Below, piece after piece: positions 6,025 through 10,933 of a stretch of 10,933 nucleotides of DNA (positions are counted from its first letter, which is position 1; each line of letters starts with the position of its first letter). The notes below the pieces were generated by a model that worked only from the letters and a program-made list of their open reading frames with translations, was not told the DNA's origin and made no database searches. Source of the stretch: Actinomycetes bacterium (GTDB lineage Bacteria > Actinomycetota > Actinomycetes > Actinomycetales > Cellulomonadaceae). The stretch lies in contig JAEZZV010000258.1 of assembly GCA_023418375.1 (NCBI GenBank), forward strand, positions 1 through 10,933. The letters run 5' to 3'. The position numbers and the translations under genes were made by a program.

Positions 6025-6044
6025 TTAGTTGACACGACAACTAA
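6025..6044. promoter_or_regulatory. MarR operator 1 (perfect palindrome)
   Basis: TTAGTTG-N6-CAACTAA is a perfect 7-bp inverted repeat with a 6-base spacer, the size and symmetry expected of a MarR dimer site. It is AT-rich in a GC-rich region. It covers the TTGACA -35 box (6029-6034) of the rightward promoter and lies 18 bases upstream of the MarR start codon. Confidence 0.75.
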
Positions 6045-6057
6045 ACCCGCCTAGCGT
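6029..6057 (+). promoter_or_regulatory. Promoter of the reductase/VOC/toroid operon
   Basis: A consensus TTGACA at 6029-6034 is followed after exactly 17 bases by TAGCGT (6052-6057), a good TANNNT -10 box. The start site should be near 6063-6065, giving a leader of about 40 nt. The -35 box is embedded in operator 1 and the start site in operator 2. Confidence 0.65.
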
Positions 6058-6058
6058 C

Positions 6059-6078
6059 TTGGTTGTCGCTTCAACATT
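6059..6078. promoter_or_regulatory. MarR operator 2 (degenerate copy)
   Basis: TTGGTTG-N6-CAACATT has the same GTTG-N6-CAAC core and spacing as operator 1, with mismatched outer bases. Its centre is 34 bp from that of operator 1, about three helical turns. It covers the predicted transcription start of the rightward operon. Confidence 0.5.
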
Positions 6079-6104
6079 CTACCGTCGGACACCCGGAGGC
6101 TCGT

Positions 6105-6680
6105 ATGACCACCGTCAGCATCATCGGCAAGGGCGCCATGGGCACCGCCATCGCGAAGGTCGTCACCGACGGCGGGAACACCGCCGAGCTGCTCGGCCGT
6201 GACGACGCCGGCAAGCCCCTGGCCGGTGACGTCGTCGTGCTCGCCGTGCCCTACCCGGCCGTCGCCGACGTGCTGGCCGCGCACCGCGAGCACCTCGCCG
6301 GCAAGGTCGTGGTCGACATCACCAACCCGCTGGACTTCGCGACGTTCGACGCGCTCACCGTGCCCGCCGACTCCTCCGCCGCCGCCGAGATCGCCGCCCA
6401 GCTCCCGGACGCGCGCGTGGTCAAGGCCTTCAACACGACGTTCGCCGGCACGCTCGCGGCCGGGACGGTCGGCCCGGTCACCACCACCGTCCTCGTCGCG
6501 GCCGACGACGACGACGCGAAGGCCGCCGTGGCCGCCGTCGTCGAGGCGGGCGGCCTCCGGGCCGTGGACGCCGGCTCCCTGCGCCGGGCCCGCGAGCTGG
6601 AGGCTCTCGGCTTCCTGCAGATCACGCTCGCCGCGCGCGAGAAGGTCGCGTGGACGGGCGGCTTCGGGGTCGTCGCGTGA
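6105..6680 (+). CDS. NAD(P)-binding protein of the NADPH:F420 reductase-like family
   Basis: A 191-residue cytosolic Rossmann-fold protein. Residues 4-13 carry VSIIGKGAMG, a GxGxxG dinucleotide loop. This is followed by DVVVLAVPYPAV (about 42-53), VVVDITNP (about 68-75) and VKAFNTTFA, the motif typical of the F420_oxidored (NADP oxidoreductase) family. The length suits the small bacterial members of that family. It probably transfers hydride between NADPH and a small acceptor; whether that is F420, a flavin or a quinone cannot be told. ATG at 6105 follows GGAGG (6095-6099) at five bases. It is the first gene of a MarR-controlled run, and its stop overlaps the start of the VOC gene (GTGA). Confidence 0.82.
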   Translation: MTTVSIIGKGAMGTAIAKVVTDGGNTAELLGRDDAGKPLAGDVVVLAVPYPAVADVLAAHREHLAGKVVVDITNPLDFATFDALTVPADSSAAAEIAAQLPDARVVKAFNTTFAGTLAAGTVGPVTTTVLVAADDDDAKAAVAAVVEAGGLRAVDAGSLRRARELEALGFLQITLAAREKVAWTGGFGVVA

Positions 6681-7609
6681 GCGACCCGCGAGCCACGACG
6701 GCCGTCCGGAGGACGACGGCCGTCGGCCTGACGGTGGGCGCCCCCGGCGGGACCGACCTCCTCCCCGACGACACGCGGATGTCCGCGGTCACCCTCCACG
6801 CCGGCGACCTCGCGGCCCTCGCCGCGTACTACCGCGACGCCGTCGGGCTCGTGACGCTGGCCGAGGGCGAGGGCCAGGAGGTGCTCGGCCGCGGCCGCAC
6901 GCCCGTCCTCGTCCTTCGGCACACCCCCGGCCTGCCGACGCCCGCCCGCAACCAGGCCGGCCTGTTCCACACCGCGATCCTCTTCGAGGACGAGGCGTCG
7001 CTCGCCGCGGCCGTGCTCTCGACCGCGCGGCACCCGCTCTCGCGGTACGTCGGCAGCGCGGACCACCTGGTCAGCGAGGCATTCTACTTCACCGACCCCG
7101 AGGGCAACGGCATCGAGCTGTACGTCGACCGACCGCGCGAGCAGTGGCAGGTCCTCGACGGCCAGGTGCAGATGGACAGCCTCTTCCTCGACCCGCAGCG
7201 CTACCTCGAGACGCACCTCACCGAGACCGCGGCCGCCGGCCTGCACGACGCCGCCGCGTCCGTGGGGCACGTGCACCTGCAGGTCGGCGACATCCCGATG
7301 GCGCGCGAGTTCTACGCCGACGCGCTCGGGTTCGCGGTGACCATGCAGGTCCCCGGCGCGCTGTTCGTCAGCGCCGGCGGTTACCACCACCACCTCGCGG
7401 TCAACGTCTGGAACAGCCGCGGCGCCGGGCCGCGGGCGTCGACCCTCGGCCTCGGCGAGGTGACGATCGCCGTCCCCACCCGGGACGAGCTCGACGCCGC
7501 CGCGGCCCGTCTGCGCGCGCGGGGCATCGCGGTCGCCGACGACGGTCGCAGCCTCAGCGCCGACGACCCGTGGCGCAACCGCGTCACCCTCCAGCTCGCG
7601 GACGCCTAG
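6677..7609 (+). CDS. Two-domain VOC/glyoxalase-fold protein, CatE-like (catechol 2,3-dioxygenase type)
   Basis: A 310-residue protein with two vicinal-oxygen-chelate domains, at about 35-153 and 195-305, arranged as in Bacillus CatE (about 285 residues). The first domain has FHTAILF (His98) and DPEGNGIELYVDRPREQW (Glu147); the second has VGHVHLQVGDI (His198/His200) and ALFVSAGGYHHHLAVNVW (228-245), the stretch most like CatE. Such proteins open catechols or handle electrophiles using a divalent metal. Ring-cleavage activity is inferred, not shown. GTG at 6677 overlaps the reductase stop by 4 bases, supporting coupling. The first ~34 residues have no clear counterpart in CatE, so ATG at 6779 is an alternative start. 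It lies second in the MarR-controlled run. Confidence 0.83.
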   Translation: MSDPRATTAVRRTTAVGLTVGAPGGTDLLPDDTRMSAVTLHAGDLAALAAYYRDAVGLVTLAEGEGQEVLGRGRTPVLVLRHTPGLPTPARNQAGLFHTAILFEDEASLAAAVLSTARHPLSRYVGSADHLVSEAFYFTDPEGNGIELYVDRPREQWQVLDGQVQMDSLFLDPQRYLETHLTETAAAGLHDAAASVGHVHLQVGDIPMAREFYADALGFAVTMQVPGALFVSAGGYHHHLAVNVWNSRGAGPRASTLGLGEVTIAVPTRDELDAAAARLRARGIAVADDGRSLSADDPWRNRVTLQLADA

Positions 7610-7618
7610 CGTGGAGGG

Positions 7619-8620
7619 GTGAACGGCTGGCGGACAGCCCTCGGCGCGGACCCGGTCCCGTGGCTCCTCGAGGCCGCGGACCCTGCGGTCCGGGCCGCGA
7701 CGCTCGCCCACCTCCTCGACGCACCCGACGACGACCCCGACCTGACCGCAGCCCGGGCCGCGATGGCGACCGACGGCGTCGTCGGGCGGATCCTCGCGCA
7801 GCAGGGGCCGGACGGGCACTGGGGCGAGCGCGACGCGTTCTACCGAGACAAGTACCGCGGCACCGTCTGGCAGCTGGTCACCCTCGCGGCCCTCGGGGCC
7901 GACGGCGCCGACCCCCGCGTGCGGGCCGGGTGCGAGGCGGTCCTGGAGGACGCGCAGGACCGCGAGTCGGGCGGCTTCGCCTACGACCGGTCCCGCACCT
8001 CGGGTGGCGGGCGCCATGCCGAGGTCATCCCGTGCCTGACCGGGAACCTCGTCTGGGCGCTGGTCACGTTCGGGAGGCTCGACGACCCGCGGGTGCGCCG
8101 CGGGATCGACTGGATCACCACCTACCAGCGGTTCGACACCGGCGACGCACCGCGACCGACCGGCTGGCCGTACGACCGCTACACGACGTGCTGGGGCCGC
8201 CACACGTGCCACATGGGCGCGGTGAAGGCACTCAAGGCGCTGGCGGCGATCCCTCCCGAGCGGCGCTCGCCCGACGTCGGACGGACGCTCGCCGACGGCA
8301 CGGAGTACCTGCTGCGCCACCACGTGCACAAGCGCTGCCACGACCCGAGCCAGGTGGCCAAGCCGGGCTGGCTACGGCTCGGCTTCCCGCTGATGTACCA
8401 GACGGACGTCCTGGAGATCCTGCGCATCCTCACCTCCCTCGGCGTGCGGGACGACCGCATGGCGGAGGCCGTCGACGTCGTCGTGCGCAAGGTCGACGGC
8501 GACGGCCGGCTGACCCTCGAGCAGACGTTCAACGACCGGTTCCGGGCGCGCGTCGAGGTGAAGGGCAGGCCGAGCCGCTGGCTGACGCTCGAGGCCCTGA
8601 GGATGCTCAGGGCCGCGTAG
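7619..8620 (+). CDS. Alpha/alpha-toroid (squalene-cyclase/prenyltransferase-like) protein of unknown function
   Basis: A 333-residue protein that looks like a helical toroid. QQGPDGHW (61-68) resembles a QW motif of terpene cyclases, and helical repeats of the type DPRVRRGIDWI recur along the chain. There is no DxDD or DXDDTA cyclase motif and no signal peptide, so a terpene cyclase reaction is not supported. Cys/His residues cluster: His133 and Cys139, C191-W-G-R-H195-T-C197-H198, and H234-H-V-H237-K-R-C240-H241, which could bind a metal. From memory, homologues are common in actinobacteria and are sometimes mislabelled as nitrogen-fixation NifH; nothing here resembles nitrogenase iron protein. 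GTG at 7619 begins nine bases after the VOC stop, with a GGAGGG directly against the start codon, an unusually tight spacing. It is probably co-transcribed with the VOC gene. Confidence 0.75.
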   Translation: MNGWRTALGADPVPWLLEAADPAVRAATLAHLLDAPDDDPDLTAARAAMATDGVVGRILAQQGPDGHWGERDAFYRDKYRGTVWQLVTLAALGADGADPRVRAGCEAVLEDAQDRESGGFAYDRSRTSGGGRHAEVIPCLTGNLVWALVTFGRLDDPRVRRGIDWITTYQRFDTGDAPRPTGWPYDRYTTCWGRHTCHMGAVKALKALAAIPPERRSPDVGRTLADGTEYLLRHHVHKRCHDPSQVAKPGWLRLGFPLMYQTDVLEILRILTSLGVRDDRMAEAVDVVVRKVDGDGRLTLEQTFNDRFRARVEVKGRPSRWLTLEALRMLRAA

Positions 8621-8633
8621 CGGATCGCCACGG

Positions 8634-8655
8634 CGCCGCCGCGTCGCCGCCGCGT
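8634..8655 (+). repeat. 11-base perfect tandem duplication
   Basis: CGCCGCCGCGT occurs twice head to tail (8634-8644, 8645-8655) in the 55-base gap between the toroid and acetyltransferase genes. It is most likely replication slippage in GC-rich DNA. Confidence 0.7.
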
Positions 8656-8675
8656 CGCAGGTCACGACTGGGACC

Positions 8676-9155
8676 ATGACCGTCGTGACACTCTCCACCA
8701 GGACCCTGCGGGTCGAGGACGCGGGCGAGGTGCTCACGCTCCAGCGCGCCGCGTATGTCCCGGAGGCCCGCCGCTACGGCGACCCCGACCTGCCCCCGCT
8801 CGTCCAGTCCCTCGACGAGGTGCGCGCCGAGCTCGCCCGCCCGGACGTCATCGGGCTGGGCGTGCGTGACGACGGCCGCCTGGTCGCAGCCGTCCGGCTG
8901 CGGGTGGACGCCTCCGTCGCGCACCTGGGCCGGCTGGTCGTCGCGCCGGACCGGCAGGGTCTCGGCATCGGTACGGGCCTCCTGGCCGCGTGCGAGCGCA
9001 TGCTGCCGCCCGAGGTCGGCGAGATCCGGCTGTTCACGGGCAGCCGCAGCGAGGCGACGATCCGCCTGTACGAGCGCCAGGGCTACGTGCGCCAGTACGA
9101 GACGGCGGAGGGCACGCACGACCTCGTGCACCTGACGAAGCGGCTGCCGGTGTAG
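8676..9155 (+). CDS. GNAT-family N-acetyltransferase
   Basis: A 159-residue single-domain GNAT protein of standard length. The acetyl-CoA-binding motif is HLGRLVVAPDRQGLGIGTGLL (83-103), with the R-Q-x-G-x-G pyrophosphate loop at 93-99. The C-terminal part has the usual SEATIRLYERQGYVRQYE pattern of motif B. The N-terminal LQRAAYVPEARRYGDPDLPPLVQSLDEV (22-49) defines a recognisable subgroup. It should transfer an acetyl group from acetyl-CoA to an amine on an unknown substrate. ATG at 8676 has only a weak GGGA in front. It follows the toroid gene by 55 bases and could be a separate unit. Its TAG stop directly abuts the stop of the opposing gene with no gap. Confidence 0.88.
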   Translation: MTVVTLSTRTLRVEDAGEVLTLQRAAYVPEARRYGDPDLPPLVQSLDEVRAELARPDVIGLGVRDDGRLVAAVRLRVDASVAHLGRLVVAPDRQGLGIGTGLLAACERMLPPEVGEIRLFTGSRSEATIRLYERQGYVRQYETAEGTHDLVHLTKRLPV

Positions 9156-9563
9156 TCAGCCCCGACGGTCGGCCGGGCCGCCCGGGAGCAGGTCGGCCTC
9201 GGGCAGCAGGTCGTCGTGGGGCAGCAGGTCGTCGTCGGGCAGCAGGTCCTCGCCCGGCACCTCGTCGAGGACGAGCTCCACCTCCGGGTCGCCCGGGCCG
9301 TGGCCGTCGGGCATCCGGCCCGGCTCCCCCCGGACGGCGGCCCAGTGGTCCCACAGCGCGCCGTCCGAGACCTGCGGTCGGCGGGCCGCCTCACGCCGCT
9401 CCTCCAGCCGGATGAACCGCACCTGCAGTGCGAGCCCACCGACGACGATCACCGCCATCAGCACGCCGACGGACGGGAGTGCTCCGAAGGCCAGGGGCAC
9501 GAGCGCCGCCGTCGGGATGGCGAAGACCCAGAAGATGACCCACCTGGCGCGGCGCGCACGCAT
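9156..9563 (-). CDS. Small membrane protein with C-terminal DLLP repeats
   Basis: The family is not recognised. The 135-residue product has a short basic N-terminus (MRARRAR), two membrane segments (about 8-28 and 31-48) and a cytosolic, charged region beginning QVRFIRLEERREAARR. Residues 65-80 (about DGALWDHWAAVRGEPG) may be a short helix. It then turns strongly acidic and ends in four hexapeptide repeats: GEDLLP, DDDLLP, HDDLLP and EADLLP (104-127). ATG at 9563 is chosen because it directly precedes the basic, hydrophobic start; GTG at 9566 would add one residue. It lies 49 bases downstream of the ABC-2 permease on the same strand and may be its operon partner, but there is no proof of a functional link. 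Confidence 0.65.
   Translation of the reverse strand: MRARRARWVIFWVFAIPTAALVPLAFGALPSVGVLMAVIVVGGLALQVRFIRLEERREAARRPQVSDGALWDHWAAVRGEPGRMPDGHGPGDPEVELVLDEVPGEDLLPDDDLLPHDDLLPEADLLPGGPADRRG
9183..9254 (-). repeat. 18-base tandem repeat, four units, encoding DLLP motifs
   Basis: Units lie at 9183-9200, 9201-9218, 9219-9236 and 9237-9254. The two middle units differ at one base; the outer two have a few changes. On the + strand the core is GGGCAGCAGGTCGTCGTG. Each unit adds exactly six residues to the membrane protein, so copy-number change would not break the frame. Confidence 0.85.
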
Positions 9564-9612
9564 CACGCGCGCGATCGTCCCATCTGCGGGCGAACCATGA
9601 TCGGGACGTCGG

Positions 9613-10767
9613 TCACGCCGCTGGGCGCGCTGCGCGCCGCAGGAGGACGACGCCGACCCCGAGGTACGCCGCGGTGAGCGCCGCGAGGAGCCCGAGGTCC
9701 ACCGCGACGTCACCCGCCGACGCACCGAGCGTCACCACCCGGTTCAGGACGGTGACCGCGTGCGTGGGCGCGAGCAGCTCGAACGGCCCGATCGGGTGGC
9801 CGGCCAGCTCGAACCACGTGACGCGCGGCATCGGGAACATCGCCCCGGAGAAGAACATCAGGACGGCCAGCGGGAAGTTCGCCACGACGAACGCCTTGAC
9901 GACCGTGCGGGTCACCGCCGCGACGGCCATCCCGACCCCGACCACCGACAGCGTCGCCAGGACGAGCGCAAGGGCACCCACCCACATCGGGCCGGCGCTG
10001 GAGAACCCGAGCGCCGCGGCCGTGGCGACCGTGAGCAGCACCGCGACGCCGCCCAGGGCGGTGAGCACCGCCGTCGTGCCGACGAGGTACTCACCGCCGG
10101 TCATCCGCGTCAGGCGCAGCCGCCGCATGCCGCCCGACTCGAACTCGCGCGCGACGACCATCGCCGCGAGGAACACCAGCATGATCACGGCGAAGACCAT
10201 GAGCCCGGGCACGTAGAGCTCGAACTCGCTGCGCCCGGCGGAGTCGCCCAGGGCCTCCTCGGTGAGCACGACCGCGGGCGCGCGCCCCGTGGCGTCGGCC
10301 ACGACCTGCTGCACCCCGGCGTCGACGAGGACCGCGGCCACGAGGTAGCCCGACGACGTGAGGTCGCCCGACAGGGTGTACGAGGCCGGCGGTGCGTCGG
10401 CGTCGTGGGCGAGGGCCGCGACCGCCTGGGAGAAGCCCGCGGGCAGGACGACCAGCGCTGCGGCGTCCCGCCGCTCGACGGTGGCTCGCGCGTCCTCGCG
10501 CGACGGCGACGTGCGGATGTCGAGCAGCGCCCCGCCGTCGGCGGCCGTGCCCGAGCGGAGCGCCTCGACCACCTGGGCGGCGGCGTCGGGCACCGCGCCG
10601 GGCGTGTCCTCGTCGACGACGACGACCTGGTACGACGCGCCCACCTCCGGGAACACCAGCTGGTACAGGATGACCATGGCCGGCGCGAAGACCAGGGTCA
10701 GCGCGACCATCACGGGCTCCCGCCGGAGCTCCCGGGCCGCCTTGCGCAGCACGATCCACGCCCTCAT
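9613..10767 (-). CDS. ABC-2 type transporter permease
   Basis: A 384-residue inner-membrane permease of an ABC exporter. A first membrane segment (about 20-39, with FAPAMVILYQLVF) is followed by a large extracytoplasmic domain (about 41-185). Then come a cluster of five further segments: LYVPGLMVFAVIMLVFLAAMVV, a segment after GGEYLVGTTA, WVGALALVLATLSVVGVGMAV, AFVVANFPLAVLMFFSGAMFP, and a C-terminal one ending in LLRRAARPAA. This is the YhgE/DrrB-like ABC-2 layout. REFESGGMRRLRLTRMTGGEYLVG is the usual cytoplasmic coupling stretch after the second segment. ATG at 10767 overlaps the stop of the upstream ATPase (ATGA), so the pair is translationally coupled. Substrate unknown; drugs, lipids or peptides are usual for the family. 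Confidence 0.88.
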   Translation of the reverse strand: MRAWIVLRKAARELRREPVMVALTLVFAPAMVILYQLVFPEVGASYQVVVVDEDTPGAVPDAAAQVVEALRSGTAADGGALLDIRTSPSREDARATVERRDAAALVVLPAGFSQAVAALAHDADAPPASYTLSGDLTSSGYLVAAVLVDAGVQQVVADATGRAPAVVLTEEALGDSAGRSEFELYVPGLMVFAVIMLVFLAAMVVAREFESGGMRRLRLTRMTGGEYLVGTTAVLTALGGVAVLLTVATAAALGFSSAGPMWVGALALVLATLSVVGVGMAVAAVTRTVVKAFVVANFPLAVLMFFSGAMFPMPRVTWFELAGHPIGPFELLAPTHAVTVLNRVVTLGASAGDVAVDLGLLAALTAAYLGVGVVLLRRAARPAA

Positions 10768-10933
10768 GACCGCAGGCTCCTTCCGGTCAGGCCAAGGAAG
10801 ACGTCCTCGAGCGAGGGCGCCCGCAGCCGGACCTCGTCCGCGCGGCCGCCGGCCCGGGCGAGCGCGGCCAGCAGGGCGGGCAGGACGGCGGTCGGGTCGT
10901 CGGCCTGCACGCTCACCAGCCCCGGCGCGGGCC
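10764..10933 (-). CDS. ABC exporter ATPase, C-terminal part (runs off the window)
   Basis: Only the last ~55 residues are in the window; the gene continues past the right edge. Read on the - strand the frame gives LVSVQADDPTAVLPALLAAL, then a DEVRLRAPSLEDVFLGLTGRSLRS ending. The APSLEDVFLGLTGR signature is the usual C-terminus of ATPases that pair with ABC-2 permeases (the drug/daunorubicin-type exporters). The TGA (10764-10766) overlaps the permease ATG by 4 bases. The Walker A, signature and Walker B motifs lie outside the window. Confidence 0.85.
   Translation of the reverse strand, partial: PAPGLVSVQADDPTAVLPALLAALARAGGRADEVRLRAPSLEDVFLGLTGRSLRS

Noticed and set aside
6008..6040. Upstream TTG (6040) or ATG (6025) starts for the MarR gene
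   Set aside because: They would put the coding region inside the operator and -35 region and add residues not expected in MarR proteins; ATG at 6007 fits both the family and the -10 spacing.
7619..8620. Nitrogenase iron protein (NifH) label for the toroid protein
   Set aside because: There is no P-loop, no 4Fe-4S cysteine pattern and no resemblance to NifH; the sequence is helical-toroid-like.
9183..9254. CRISPR array
   Set aside because: The 18-base units are directly adjacent with no spacers, lie in frame inside a gene and have no cas genes nearby.
9576..9608. Inverted repeat CGTCCC/GGGACG between the DLLP protein and the ABC-2 permease
   Set aside because: Only 6 bp with a 21-base loop in GC-rich DNA; not distinguishable from chance.

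Overview
This is a very GC-rich (clearly above 70%), codon-biased stretch of an actinobacterial chromosome. GTG starts, ATGA/GTGA gene overlaps, apparent leaderless genes and the protein flavour suggest Micrococcales, perhaps Cellulomonas-like; the genus is inference. I see no RNA gene, insertion sequence, phage gene or CRISPR array. Most genes belong to recognisable families.

Layout. (1) 1-478 is non-coding: a C-rich/G-rich low-complexity tract with G-quadruplex motifs surrounds a long imperfect inverted repeat (192-265), followed by a probable promoter and a small palindrome. (2) 479-2971 (+) is a compact ABC importer operon: substrate-binding lipoprotein, permease and an unusually short ATPase; the substrate is unknown. 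(3) 3002-3496 (-) is a GuaD-like guanine deaminase. It diverges from an M20D amidohydrolase (3608-4810, +) that ends in a strong hairpin. (4) 4918-5478 (+) is a small lipoprotein of unknown function. (5) 5516-6007 (-) is a MarR regulator, divergent from a three-gene run: F420-reductase-like NAD(P)-binding protein (6105-6680), two-domain CatE-like VOC protein (6677-7609) and an alpha/alpha-toroid protein (7619-8620). The shared promoter region carries two sites with the same GTTG-N6-CAAC core, one over a TTGACA -35 box and one over the predicted start site. (6) 8676-9155 (+) is a GNAT acetyltransferase whose stop codon directly abuts that of a small membrane protein (9156-9563, -) ending in four DLLP hexapeptide repeats. 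(7) 9613-10767 (-) is an ABC-2 permease, coupled by a 4-base overlap to a truncated ABC ATPase (10764-10933).

How the genes may work together. The MarR module looks like a self-contained electrophile/quinone or aromatic-stress response: a repressor with one cysteine at the wing, a reductase, a ring-cleavage-type VOC enzyme and an uncharacterised toroid protein. The three leftmost + strand genes form a complete importer. The right edge is a two-component exporter. The items most worth a second look are the twin MarR operator layout, the toroid protein's Cys/His cluster, the structured element at 192-265, the recurrent -10-like element six bases before several start codons, and the DLLP repeat protein.
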